Below, one piece after another: positions 50,030 to 58,317 of a DNA stretch of 64,000 bases. Both the position numbers and the translations under genes were made by a program. The first letter of the stretch is position 1; each line of letters starts with the position of its first letter. The stretch spans positions 33,299 through 97,298 of the forward strand of contig JADZEM010000041.1 in NCBI GenBank assembly GCA_020850535.1, read 5' to 3'. Under the pieces are notes generated by a model. That model searched no databases and was not told the DNA's origin. It was given only the letters and a program-made list of their open reading frames with translations. The DNA is from Chloroflexota bacterium. Lineage in GTDB: Bacteria; Chloroflexota; UBA6077; JACCZL01.

Positions 50030-50977
50030 TTACAGGTCGGCCACCGCCGGGATCACCTTCTCGCTGAACAGCCGCAGCGCGTCGAGGTCCGTCCAGTCGG
50101 GCATGCGGAACACCATGTATTCGACCCCGGCCTTCGCATAGGCCCGGAACTCCTCGATCAACTGCTCCGGCGTGCCGATGGAGGCCCCCCGACGCGGGAT
50201 GTAGCGGCTCAGCGCCTCGCGCTTCCGCTCGACCTCCGCCTCGTCCTTCCCGATCATCACCATCGTGTACGCTGACTTCGTGATCGCGCCGTAGTCGCGG
50301 CCCAGGCGCTCGCAGTGGCCGCGCAGCGCCTCCAGCAGCCGCCCGACCGTCTCTGGGTCGCCGCCGACGTTGCAGAACTGGGCGTACTGCGCCACCAGCC
50401 GCAGCGTCACCTTCTCGCCGCTCCCGCCGATCATGATGGGCGGATGGGGCTTCTGCACCGGCAGCGGGTTCTCGGTCAGCTCCAGCGTGTTGTAGTACGT
50501 GCCCTGGTACGCGCCAACCGGCTGCTCGCCCCAGAGCTTGAGGATGATCTGGGTCGCCTCTTCGAGCCGCTTCATCCGCACGCCGACCGGCTCCCACTCA
50601 CCGAAGCCGTACGCTTCGTACTCACGCTGGTGCCAGCCCGCCCCGATGCCCAGGATGCTGCGCCCCCGGCTGATCATGTCGAGGGTGGTGGCCATCTTGG
50701 CGGTCAGGGCCGGGTTGCGGTACGGAATGCCGATGACCAGCTGCCCGAGGCGGATGCGCTTCGTGATGGCCGCCATTGCCCCGAGGATCGTGAAGCACTC
50801 CATCGCCGGCTCGGGGTCCGGGTGCCCGGGGTAGCCGCCCTCGTACAGGAGGTGATCGTAGACCCAGATCGAATCCAGCAGGCTCTCGTCGGCCGCCCTG
50901 GTGACCGGCTCCACGAGATCCCAGGGGTTGCCAGTATCGCCGTAGAAGTAGGGGTTGACCTGCAGTCCAAATCGCAT
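50030..50977 (-). CDS. LLM-class (luciferase-like) oxidoreductase, probably F420-dependent
   Basis: 315 aa TIM-barrel flavin/F420 enzyme. It begins MRFGLQVNPYFYGDTGN and contains SIWVYDHLL, TKRIRLGQLVIGIPYRNPALTAKMATTLD, the GIGAGWHQREYEAYGF signature of F420-dependent luciferase-like proteins, and PPIMIGGSGEKVTLRLVAQYAQFCNVGG. Such proteins use reduced F420 (or FMN) for hydride transfer or monooxygenation of varied substrates. ATG 50977 has GGAG six bases upstream. It converges with the fused permease gene. F420 use is family-based inference, since no F420 biosynthesis gene is in the window. Confidence 0.9.
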   Translation of the reverse strand: MRFGLQVNPYFYGDTGNPWDLVEPVTRAADESLLDSIWVYDHLLYEGGYPGHPDPEPAMECFTILGAMAAITKRIRLGQLVIGIPYRNPALTAKMATTLDMISRGRSILGIGAGWHQREYEAYGFGEWEPVGVRMKRLEEATQIILKLWGEQPVGAYQGTYYNTLELTENPLPVQKPHPPIMIGGSGEKVTLRLVAQYAQFCNVGGDPETVGRLLEALRGHCERLGRDYGAITKSAYTMVMIGKDEAEVERKREALSRYIPRRGASIGTPEQLIEEFRAYAKAGVEYMVFRMPDWTDLDALRLFSEKVIPAVADL

Positions 50978-51138
50978 TGACCACTCCGTCGGTTGCGGTA
51001 CGTTGGGACGTCGGCGGGCATTATGGTGGGCGGGGGTGCGAAGGGCCAGCGTCGGCCGTCAGTTGTCAGCCATGCGTTATCAGTTTTCAGTGGTCAGTTT
51101 TCAGCCGACGGCAGTTGGTGAGCGGCGCGTACCCACCA

Positions 51139-51372
51139 TGTCATGCTGAGCGCAGCGAAGGGCGTCACCCGCTGACGCGAGGGTTGACGGTCAGCGGTCG
51201 GCAGTCAGCAAGGGTATGTCATCCTGAACGAGTGAGCTTGCGAGCGATGTGAAGGACCTCACCCGCTGACGCGAGGGTTGACGGTCAGCGGGTGACGCGG
51301 ACGTTGACGCTCGGAGGGTGACGCGAGGGTTGACGGTCAGCGGGTGAGGTCCTTCGCTGCGCTCAGGATGAT
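51139..51372. repeat. Repeat family B composite copy
   Basis: At least two left-arm starts (tgtcatgctgagcgcagcg at 51139 and tgtcatcctgaacgagtgag at about 51217) and one right arm (to 51372) enclose several gacgcgagggttgacggtcag units. It is probably two elements merged by recombination. The rest of the 514-bp gap holds a GTTATCAGTTTTCAGTGGTCAG-like duplicated stretch (about 51070-51103) and the heptamer array at 51401. Confidence 0.85.
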
Positions 51373-51400
51373 AGTTGCGACTCGCATGCTTTCACCCCGC

Positions 51401-51434
51401 GATCCACGACCCACGATCCACGACCCACGACCTA
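51401..51434. repeat. Heptamer array GATCCAC/GACCCAC
   Basis: Alternating 7-bp units gatccac and gacccac, about 4.8 copies. The first is the exact reverse complement of the GTGGATC unit at 23900-23973. It lies 57 bases upstream of the CinA-type gene start and just upstream of a possible -10. Confidence 0.88.
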
Positions 51435-51457
51435 GAACCGCGCGCCAGCGCCAGCGC

Positions 51458-51463
51458 TATACT
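51458..51463 (+). promoter_or_regulatory. Possible -10 (TATACT) before the CinA-type gene
   Basis: TATACT preceded by agcgc, 29 bases upstream of GTG 51492. No clear -35 is seen at 17 bases. The upstream sequence includes the heptamer array. Confidence 0.4.
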
Positions 51464-51491
51464 GCCGAAACATTGTCACGGGAGCGGGAGC

Positions 51492-52304
51492 GTGAGCAGT
51501 CCAGCCGACGACCATTCCGGGGAGACCTCGCCGGTCGAGATCTTCAGCATCGGGAAAGAGCTGCTGATCGGCCAGATCCAGGATTCCAACAGTTTCTGGC
51601 TGTCGCAGCAGGTGACGCGGCTCGGCGGCACCATGCAGCGCGTCAGCATTCTTGACGATGACCAGCCGGCCATCGTCCACGCGCTGGAGGATGCCATCGC
51701 GCGGGGCGCGCAGACCATCCTCACCACCGGCGGCCTCGGCCCGACGCCGGATGACCTGACCGTCGCCTCGATCGCCCAGCTTGCGGGCGTCGGCACGCAC
51801 ATTGACGATGCCGTCGTGCAGGATCACCTGCGGCGGCGCGGCATCTCCATTGACGAGCACACCGAGAACCTCAAGCGCATGGCGACGATCCCCGATGGCG
51901 CAGCCGCCTACGCCAGCCCAGCCGGCTGGGCGCCGCTGGTGCGGACCGTCGTGAACGGCTGCACCATTCTCTCGATGCCCGGCCCCCCGCGCGAGATGGA
52001 GGCTGTGTTCGCCCGCTTCCTGGAGGAGTACTTCAGCAAGGGCGAGGGCACCCACCGCGCGCTGACCCACCGCGTCTACGTGGACATGTGGGAGTCCGAG
52101 GTTGCGCCGATGCTCCAGCAGGTGATGGAGGCGGTGCCGGGCACCTACTGCAAGGGGTACATCGCCCTCGGGAATCAGCGCTTCCTGCCGATCGACGTGG
52201 TAACACGCGGGGCGGACGACGACGAGGCCCAGGCGAACCTCAACACGGCGCTCGACATGCTGGAGCGGCTGGTCGGCGAGGCCGAGCGCGACTTCCAGCG
52301 GTAG
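51492..52304 (+). CDS. CinA-like competence/damage-inducible domain protein (MoCF_biosynth domain)
   Basis: 270 aa. The molybdopterin-binding fold shared by CinA N-terminal domain and MogA/MoeA is recognisable: EIFSIGKELLIGQIQDSNSFWLSQQVTRLGG, TILTTGGLGPTPDDLT and ILSMPGPPREME. The C-terminal CinA amidase domain is absent, so this is the stand-alone N-terminal type (nicotinamide-nucleotide or ADP-ribose hydrolase-like, or of unknown role). GTG 51492 has GGAGCGGGAG just upstream; an upstream open frame runs through heptamer repeats and is rejected. A role in pterin cofactor handling for the AOR is possible but unsupported by proximity. Confidence 0.87.
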   Translation: MSSPADDHSGETSPVEIFSIGKELLIGQIQDSNSFWLSQQVTRLGGTMQRVSILDDDQPAIVHALEDAIARGAQTILTTGGLGPTPDDLTVASIAQLAGVGTHIDDAVVQDHLRRRGISIDEHTENLKRMATIPDGAAAYASPAGWAPLVRTVVNGCTILSMPGPPREMEAVFARFLEEYFSKGEGTHRALTHRVYVDMWESEVAPMLQQVMEAVPGTYCKGYIALGNQRFLPIDVVTRGADDDEAQANLNTALDMLERLVGEAERDFQR

Positions 52305-52312
52305 GAGCGAGA

Positions 52313-52432
52313 CCTCACCCCCCGCTCCGGCGCCTGGAGCGGGAGTCGCTATGCGCGTGCGAAGCACGTCGCCTGCTGACCGCCACCATGCACGTCAGCG
52401 GGTGAGGTGCTTCGCTGCGCCCAGCATGACAG
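52313..52432. repeat. Decayed family C and family B repeats
   Basis: A short ctcaccccccgctcc stretch (family C-like, 52313-52345) is followed by a family B remnant whose arms are cgaagcacgtcgcctgctgac and gtcagcgggtgaggtgcttcg (52359-52420), continuing to a degenerate agcatgaca end at 52432. It occupies most of the gap before the glycosyltransferase. Confidence 0.7.
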
Positions 52433-52526
52433 CAAGAGGTTGCACGGCTTCACCTGACCGTTCCCACGCCCGAACCTCGAACCTGAGCTTGCATGCCGGC
52501 CCGCCCCCCTGGTATCCCCGTTCTCC

Positions 52527-53723
52527 GTGAAGGTGCTTTTCCTGACGCCACGTGTCCCCTACCCGCTGGACGCCGGCACCAGCCTCCGGAACTTCCGCCT
52601 GTTGCAGTCGGCGGCCCGCGAGCACGACGTCCATCTGCTCAGCTTCTCGGACCGGCCGCTGCGCGTGGAGCATCTGGAAGTCTTGCAGTCCATTTGCCGG
52701 CGGGTGGAGCTGCGGCCGGTGCCGCCGCACCCGGCCTACCGTCGATTGGTTCGGACGCTCACCGCGCCGCTGCCGGACATGGCGTACCGTCGCTGGTCCG
52801 ACGGCTTCGCCGAAACGCTGCGGACGATGCTCGCCCAGGAGCGCTACGACATCGTGCAGATCGAGGGCATTGAGATGGCCCGCTACCTGCCGCTGGCGCG
52901 GGGCGCGCGACGCGTCTTCTCCGAGCACAACGTCGAGTACCTGCTCCAGCAACGGGCCTACCTGGTGGACCGCACCCATCCCGCCCGGCTGCCCAAGGCG
53001 CTGTACTCGCTGCTCCAGGTGCGCAAGCTCGCCCGCTTCGAGGCGACGGCCTGCCGGATGGCGGATCGGACGCTCACCGTCTCCGAGGATGATGCCGTCT
53101 CCCTCGGTCAGTTGGAGCCGCGCGGCGAGTACCGGGTGGTCCCGAACGCCATCGATCCGTCACGCTACCCGCGGCGGACGGGCTGGCCGGCCCAGCCGGC
53201 CGTCCTCTTTACCGGCACGCTCGACTACCGTCCGAACGCCGATGCGGTCCGCTGGCTGCTGGACAGCATCATGCCGCTGGTCTGGCGCGAAGCCCCCGAG
53301 ACGCGTGCGTTGATCGTCGGGCGCGGCCCCTCCCCGGACCTCGTGGCGCGCGGCCAGCAGGACTCGCGCATCGCCGTCACCGGGTCCGTCGAGAGCATCG
53401 ATCCGTACTGGGGCCGTGCGACGGTCTACGTGCTGCCCGTGCGTGGCGGCGGGGGCACCCGCTTCAAGGCGCTGGAAGCGATGGCGGCTGGCCTGCCGTT
53501 GGCCTCCACCTCGATGGGTATGGAAGGCATCGACGCCGTGGAGGGGACACACTATCTCTCGGGTGATACGCCCGCTGGGCTGGCCTCGGCGATGGTGCGG
53601 CTGCTTGGGGATGTGGCCCTGCGCGAGCAGCTCACCACGGCGGCTGACCGCCTCGTCCGCGAGCGCTACGACTGGCAGGCTGTCGCCGCCCGGCTGCTCG
53701 CCACCTACCGCGAGCTGGCGTGA
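52527..53723 (+). CDS. Glycosyltransferase family 4-like
   Basis: 398 aa GT-B fold enzyme. The N-terminal domain starts MKVLFLTPRVPYPLDAGTSLRN with the donor/acceptor glycine loop and has VFSEHNVEYLLQQRA. The C-terminal domain has VVPNAIDPSRY, VLFTGTLDYRPNADAV, LIVGRGPS, VTGSVESIDPYWGRATVYVLPVRGGGGTRFKALEAMAAGLPL and ends with the usual RERYDWQAVAARLLATYREL helix. The retaining-type E-x7-E motif region is represented by RFKALEAMAAG. GTG 52527 is assumed since MKVLFLTP is the expected N-terminus, although no strong ribosome-binding site precedes it. Donor and acceptor are unknown; it may contribute to surface polysaccharide. Confidence 0.88.
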   Translation: MKVLFLTPRVPYPLDAGTSLRNFRLLQSAAREHDVHLLSFSDRPLRVEHLEVLQSICRRVELRPVPPHPAYRRLVRTLTAPLPDMAYRRWSDGFAETLRTMLAQERYDIVQIEGIEMARYLPLARGARRVFSEHNVEYLLQQRAYLVDRTHPARLPKALYSLLQVRKLARFEATACRMADRTLTVSEDDAVSLGQLEPRGEYRVVPNAIDPSRYPRRTGWPAQPAVLFTGTLDYRPNADAVRWLLDSIMPLVWREAPETRALIVGRGPSPDLVARGQQDSRIAVTGSVESIDPYWGRATVYVLPVRGGGGTRFKALEAMAAGLPLASTSMGMEGIDAVEGTHYLSGDTPAGLASAMVRLLGDVALREQLTTAADRLVRERYDWQAVAARLLATYRELA

Positions 53724-53754
53724 AGACGTTCCTGCCGGGCGCGCCGCGAGCCTC

Positions 53755-53885
53755 GTCGGGGGTTGAAACCCCCGCCTACCATCCTGCTGTCGCTCCGCGA
53801 CGCTTCTGTCTTGGTGCTTGCCGGTCATCCCTTTCGTCCGTCGCAGAGCGACGGTGTAGGGTAGGCGGGGGTTTCAACCCCCGAC
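53755..53885. repeat. Repeat family A core copy without terminal ends
   Basis: A perfect 25-bp inverted repeat (53755-53779 beginning gtcgggggttgaaaccccc, and 53861-53885) flanks gtcgctccgcgac and gtcgcagagcgac arms and a divergent centre. The cagggcgattgca ends of complete copies are absent. It lies between the glycosyltransferase and the next gene and ends 28 bases before that start. Confidence 0.85.
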
Positions 53886-53913
53886 CGCTCTGCCGCGTCA
53901 CGAGTCCCCATCT

Positions 53914-55128
53914 ATGACCCGCCGTCCCCTCATCCTCGCCCTCGTCGCCGTGCTGACCCTGGCCGGACTGCTGGCCGTCTTCCGCCAGCCGCTCTGGGAT
54001 CGGCTCGACCTGGAGACGAAGCACCGAATCGTGGCGGCCTACTCGCGGCTGACGGCTCGGCGCGTTGACACCGCCGACACGGTCGCCGTCAGCCCCCAGG
54101 TGCCGAACAGGATCGGCGCAAACGTCTTTCTCGACCAGGAAGTGAGCATCGACGACCGCCACCGCAGCCTCACCATGCTGCGCGCGGCCGGCATCGGCTG
54201 GATTCGGCAGCAGATCCCCTGGAAAGATATCGAGCGCGACGCGAAGGGCGACTACTGGGACCGGAAGTGGAACAAGGACGCCTGGGCCAACTACGACAAC
54301 GTCGTCGACCTGGCGCACGAATACGGCATCGAGGTCATCGCGCGGGTGGACACCTCGCCCGAATGGTCCCGCCCCAGCCGCGAGCCGGGCCAGGAGTGGC
54401 ACCAGGCGCCGCCTGACCGCTTCGAGGATTACGGCGACTTCCTCTACACGCTGGCCTCGCGGTACAAGGGGAAGATCCGCGCCTACCAGATCTGGAACGA
54501 GCCGAACCTCGCCATCGAGTGGGGCCAGCAGCCGCCCGATCCTGCCGAGTACACCCGTCTGCTGAGAATCGCCTACGCCCGTATCAAGGAGGCCGATCCT
54601 GACGCCATCGTGCTCTCGGCGGCGATGGCCCCGACCATCGAGGAGAGCGACCGCGCCCTCAACGAATTGCTCTTCCTCCAGCAGATGTACGACGATGGCG
54701 CACGCGGCGCGTTCGACGTGCTGGCCGTCCAGGCGTACGGCCTCCGCAGCGGCCCGGACGATCTTCGCCTGACCAGCGGCGATGTCAACTTCTCGCGCAC
54801 GCTGGTGGTCCGCGAGCTGATGGTCAAGAACGGCGACGCCGCCCGCCCGATCTGGGCCACCGAGATGGGCTGGAACGCCCCGCCCGCCGGCTACGATGGC
54901 CCGGCCCCCTACGGCAGCGTCAGCGAGCCGTTGCAGGCGAAGTACACCGTCCGCGCCTTCGAGCGTGCCCGCCAGGAATGGCCGTGGATGGGCGTCATGG
55001 CCGTCTGGTTCTTCAAGCTGCCGGAGCCGTGGGAAGGCCAGCCCTGGTACTTTTTCCGGATGGTCTCGCCGGACTTCCGCCCGTACCCCGTCTACGACGC
55101 GATCAAAGCCTACGCCGGCCCCCGCTGA
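53914..55128 (+). CDS. Glycoside hydrolase-like TIM barrel protein (GH39/GH5-like), membrane-anchored or secreted
   Basis: 404 aa. The N-terminus TRRPLILALVAVLTLAGLLAVF is a signal peptide or anchor. The barrel contains IGWIRQQIPWKDIE, RAYQIWNEPNLAIEWG with a probable acid/base Glu in WNEPN, and PIWATEMGWNAP with a probable nucleophile Glu. This two-Glu layout and the NEP motif are those of clan GH-A, closest in feel to GH39. It is shorter than the related protein at 22286-23896 and lacks the TPTP tail. It sits next to a glycosyltransferase, so both may process a surface or extracellular polysaccharide. Confidence 0.82.
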   Translation: MTRRPLILALVAVLTLAGLLAVFRQPLWDRLDLETKHRIVAAYSRLTARRVDTADTVAVSPQVPNRIGANVFLDQEVSIDDRHRSLTMLRAAGIGWIRQQIPWKDIERDAKGDYWDRKWNKDAWANYDNVVDLAHEYGIEVIARVDTSPEWSRPSREPGQEWHQAPPDRFEDYGDFLYTLASRYKGKIRAYQIWNEPNLAIEWGQQPPDPAEYTRLLRIAYARIKEADPDAIVLSAAMAPTIEESDRALNELLFLQQMYDDGARGAFDVLAVQAYGLRSGPDDLRLTSGDVNFSRTLVVRELMVKNGDAARPIWATEMGWNAPPAGYDGPAPYGSVSEPLQAKYTVRAFERARQEWPWMGVMAVWFFKLPEPWEGQPWYFFRMVSPDFRPYPVYDAIKAYAGPR

Positions 55129-55260
55129 CAGCCCAGGGCCAGAACGCTCCTCTCCGCATCGGGGAGGGGTCGGGGGAGGGGTCATCCCCGCTGACGCCCA
55201 TGTGCCCGTCTGCGATACTACCGCGCGGGACACCAGACGAGACGAGAGGGAGATCACAGC

Positions 55261-56229
55261 ATGGCGGACGCTCGGTCCAGCTTTTTCGTGATGCTCGAGC
55301 CCCAGGAGGGCGGCACCTACGAGGAGATGCTCAGCCTGGCGCAGCGCGCCGAGGCGCTCGGGTTCGGCGGCTTCTTCCGCTCCGACCACTACCACCCGAT
55401 GAACGTGCCGCTGACCTCCGACTCGTCGGATGCCTGGGCGGTGCTGGCCGGCCTCGCGCGGGACACCAGGCGCCTGCGCCTCGGCACGATGGTCAGCCCG
55501 ATGACCTTCCGCTACCCCGGCGAGTTCGCCAAGCTGGTCGCCACCATCGACCAGATGAGCGGCGGACGGATCGAGGTCGGCATGGGCGGCGGCTGGTTCC
55601 AGAAGGAGCACGTTGCCTACGGCCTGCCCTTCCCGGACGCCAAGGGCCGCCTCGACCTGCTCGAAGACTCGCTGGAGATCTGCACACGGCTCTGGTCGGA
55701 CGGCGTCGGCCACTCTTACGAAGGCCGGCTGTTCAGCATCAAGGATGCGCCCGGCTACCCGAAGCCGGCCCAGCGCCCACACCCGCCCATCATCATCGGC
55801 GGCGGCGGACCGAAGCGGACCCCGCGCCTCGCCGCGCAGTACGCCGACGAGTGGAACGTGTTCGGCGGCCTCAACACCTTCAACACCCGCAAGGAACGCA
55901 TCCTCGAGGCCTGCAAGGCCGTCGGGCGGGACCCGTCCACCATCAAGTTGACGATGGCCGGCCCGACGGTCATCGGTGTGGACGAGGCCGACCTGCGCCG
56001 CAAGGTCCAGCTGCGACTCGACCACAACAACCAGAAGGACACGGCGGACGACTGGATCGCCACTATGAGCGGCGATGGCTGGCTGGTCGGGACGGTCGAT
56101 CAGGTGGCCGAGAAGGTCAACGCACTGAAGGCCGCCGGCGCGGAGCGGATCTACTTCCAGATCATCCCCGTGAACGACGACGGCCAGTTGGACATCATCG
56201 CCAACGAGCTGGCCCCGAAGATCACGTAG
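55261..56229 (+). CDS. LLM-class (luciferase-like) oxidoreductase, probably F420-dependent, second copy
   Basis: 322 aa. Signature stretches: LGFGGFFRSDHYHPM, TRRLRLGTMVSPMTFRYPGEFAKLVATIDQMSGGRIEVGMGGGW, EGRLFSIKDAPGYPKPAQRPHPPIIIGGGG, and LAAQYADEWNVFGG. It belongs to a different subgroup from the LLM protein at 50030 (HPM rather than HLL after the SDH motif). ATG 55261 follows GACGAGAGGGAGATCACAGC, with a GATACT -10-like hexamer at 55214-55219. A GTTTCGG heptamer stretch starts seven bases after its stop, as also found at the 3' end of the other LLM gene. Confidence 0.9.
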   Translation: MADARSSFFVMLEPQEGGTYEEMLSLAQRAEALGFGGFFRSDHYHPMNVPLTSDSSDAWAVLAGLARDTRRLRLGTMVSPMTFRYPGEFAKLVATIDQMSGGRIEVGMGGGWFQKEHVAYGLPFPDAKGRLDLLEDSLEICTRLWSDGVGHSYEGRLFSIKDAPGYPKPAQRPHPPIIIGGGGPKRTPRLAAQYADEWNVFGGLNTFNTRKERILEACKAVGRDPSTIKLTMAGPTVIGVDEADLRRKVQLRLDHNNQKDTADDWIATMSGDGWLVGTVDQVAEKVNALKAAGAERIYFQIIPVNDDGQLDIIANELAPKIT

Positions 56230-56235
56230 GCGCGA

Positions 56236-56263
56236 GGTTTCGGGCGCTGGGTTTCAGGTTTCG
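56236..56263. repeat. Imperfect GGTTTCG heptamer stretch
   Basis: Four 7-base units ggtttcg, ggcgctg, ggtttca, ggtttcg follow the LLM stop in strict 7-base phase. The intact units are cyclic equivalents of the reverse complement of the array at 49982-50026. Confidence 0.65.
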
Positions 56264-56461
56264 GGGGCGTACTCGGCCCTGGCGCTCGACCCCGATGCTG
56301 CTTCGACTGCACATACTCATCACGGCGGGCATCTGTACTTCGGATGCCCGCCGCGCCGTTTCAGGCCGTGGTACAGTGGGCGCTCCGCGGCGAACGTCCG
56401 TTCTTCCTGCGCCGCCGACCGACCGTCTGGCGGCGCAGGGCCATCCCTGGAGCAGCATCCG

Positions 56462-57412
56462 ATGTCGATCTCGCCCACTGACGGCGCGGCAGCCACCGCC
56501 GTGCGATCCGCCGCTTCCTCGACGCGCGTGCGCCTTGGCGCGCACGTCTCCGGCGGGGGCCTGAAAGGCATCCCGGCCAAGGCCGTCGAGATCGGCTGCG
56601 AGGGCGTCCAGATCTTCGCAAGCTCGCCGCAGATGTGGCGGCCGCCCAGCATCAAGCCCGCCGACGCCGAGGCGTTCCGGACAGCCTGCCAGTCCGCCGG
56701 CCTCGGCCCGATTGCCGTCCACGCCATCTACCTTGTCAATCCGTGTGCCGAGGCCGACGAGCACCGCACCAAGACGATCGCGTCGCTGGTCGCCACGCTC
56801 AAGGCCGCCGAGTCGCTGGGGGCGTCCGTCGTGGTGACCCACCTCGGGAGCGCCAAGGGCTGCCCTAAGCCCGAGGCATTGGCCCGCTCCTGCGCCACCT
56901 TCGCCAGCATCCTCGAACAGTACAGCGGACCGGTCAAGCTGCTGTTCGAGACGAGCGCCGGGGCCGGCGAGACGATGGGCGGCACGTTCGACGAGCTTGG
57001 CGAGATGATCCGGACGCTCGGCGCGCCCGCGAACCTGGGCGCGTGCCTGGACACGGCGCACATCTTCACGGCCGGCTACGACCTCCGCACGCCGGACGAC
57101 CTTGAGCGGACGATGGCCGCCTTCGACCAGCACATCGGCTTCGACCGGCTCGGGGCCGTCCACCTGAACGACTCCAAAGCGCCGTTCGGCTCGAACAAGG
57201 ACCGCCACGAGAACCTGGGTGACGGCGAGATCGGCGCGGAGGCCCTGGCGCGCTTCGTCCAGCACCCGGCCCTCGGCGAGACGCCGCTCTACCTGGAGGT
57301 GCCGGGCTACGGCAAGGAAGGGCCGGACCGCCCGAACATGGAGCGGCTGCACGGATTCGCAGGCCGAGCGTTCCCGCTGCCGCCCCTGGCGGAGCCTCCT
57401 GCCGAAGCGTAG
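56462..57412 (+). CDS. nfo: Deoxyribonuclease IV (endonuclease IV, AP endonuclease)
   Basis: 316 aa. All diagnostic blocks of the family are present: LGAHVSGGGL, FASSPQMW, AVHAIYLVNPC, VVTHLGSAKG, LLFETSAGAGETMGG, ACLDTAHIFTAGYD and AVHLNDSKAPFGSNKDRHENLGDGEIG. These contain the trinuclear zinc ligands (His, Glu, Asp). The enzyme cleaves 5' of abasic sites and trims 3' blocks in base excision repair. ATG 56462 with GGAG upstream gives about 25 extra N-terminal residues of low complexity; a later start near the first strand is possible. A TACAGT hexamer at 56372-56377 is a possible -10. Confidence 0.95.
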   Translation: MSISPTDGAAATAVRSAASSTRVRLGAHVSGGGLKGIPAKAVEIGCEGVQIFASSPQMWRPPSIKPADAEAFRTACQSAGLGPIAVHAIYLVNPCAEADEHRTKTIASLVATLKAAESLGASVVVTHLGSAKGCPKPEALARSCATFASILEQYSGPVKLLFETSAGAGETMGGTFDELGEMIRTLGAPANLGACLDTAHIFTAGYDLRTPDDLERTMAAFDQHIGFDRLGAVHLNDSKAPFGSNKDRHENLGDGEIGAEALARFVQHPALGETPLYLEVPGYGKEGPDRPNMERLHGFAGRAFPLPPLAEPPAEA

Positions 57413-57504
57413 CCCGCAACCAATCGGCGGCCTGTGCGGGTTGTGCCTGTCGAAAGCTGGCCGCTGAGCGCTGACCGTTCCGAGCGGACCAGGGAGGGAA
57501 TCAG

Positions 57505-57864
57505 ATGCTGAGGCTTGGCAACGTCACCTTTGACTGCGAGAACCCGGGTCGCGTGGCCGAGTTCTGGGCTGCCGCGCTGGGCTACAAGGCCGAGACGTTC
57601 AACGAGTTCTTCGCGCAGGCGACGCACCCGGAGGGGACGCGGCCGAATCTGCTGTTCATCAAGGTGCCGGAGGGGCGGACGGCCAAGAACCGGGTTCACC
57701 TGGACGTGGAAGCTGACGACCGTGAGGCCGAGGTCGCGCGGCTCGTCGGGCTGGGGGCCACGCGCGGGGAGACCCACACGATGGCGGAGTACGGCATCAC
57801 CTGGACCGTCCTGCAAGACCCCGAGGGCAACGAGCTGTGCGTCGGCCAGGAAGGCGAGCACTGA
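57505..57864 (+). CDS. VOC/glyoxalase-like domain protein
   Basis: 119 aa single-domain vicinal-oxygen-chelate protein: LGNVTFDCENPGRVAEFWAAALGY at the start, NRVHLDVEADD in the middle and WTVLQDPEGNELCVGQ at the end. This is the glyoxalase-like (PF18029) type common in actinobacteria and Chloroflexota. Candidate metal ligands are His in VHLDV and Glu in EGNELC. ATG 57505 follows GGGAGGGAATCAG. The activity is unknown; relatives include bleomycin-resistance-like and lyase proteins. Confidence 0.88.
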   Translation: MLRLGNVTFDCENPGRVAEFWAAALGYKAETFNEFFAQATHPEGTRPNLLFIKVPEGRTAKNRVHLDVEADDREAEVARLVGLGATRGETHTMAEYGITWTVLQDPEGNELCVGQEGEH

Positions 57865-58317
57865 CCGTCGTCTCCCTCGCCGTCGTCCGAATTTCGAAGC
57901 GGCCGCGCCGCGGGCCCGACCCATGACGCTTTCAGGCGGCAACCGCGCCACGCCCGTCACGCGACGCTGAGTACCACTATGTCATTCTGAGCGGATCGAG
58001 CTTGCGCGAGGAGCGAAGAACCTCACCCGCTGACGCAACAGTTGACGCTCTGTGGGTGAGATCCTTCGCAGGCTCAGGCTGACAGTCTGTCTCGCTTGGC
58101 TTGATCCCCGGCCGCGCCGTGGTCCGCTCGGCCAGGAGTGCGCCCGCGCCGGCGCTGAAGCAGGCAGTCACAAGGCACAGGACAGCCCGGCCGCCGACAC
58201 ACGCCATCGCGTCGGATGCGGATCGTGGTATCGTCTGGCGGTTGGGCAGTGTGCGCTGGAACGATCTAGCCATTCCAGGATTCCGCTGGCCCGCAGACTG
58301 ACCTGACGAGGTACGCG
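57865..58317. other. Intergenic region with family B repeat and a possible -10
   Basis: 453 bp without a convincing gene. A divergent family B repeat occupies 57980-58085 (tgtcattctgagcgga ... ggctcaggctgaca). TATCGT preceded by gtgg at 58229-58234 is a possible -10 for the double-hotdog gene, 84 bases ahead of its ATG. Confidence 0.6.
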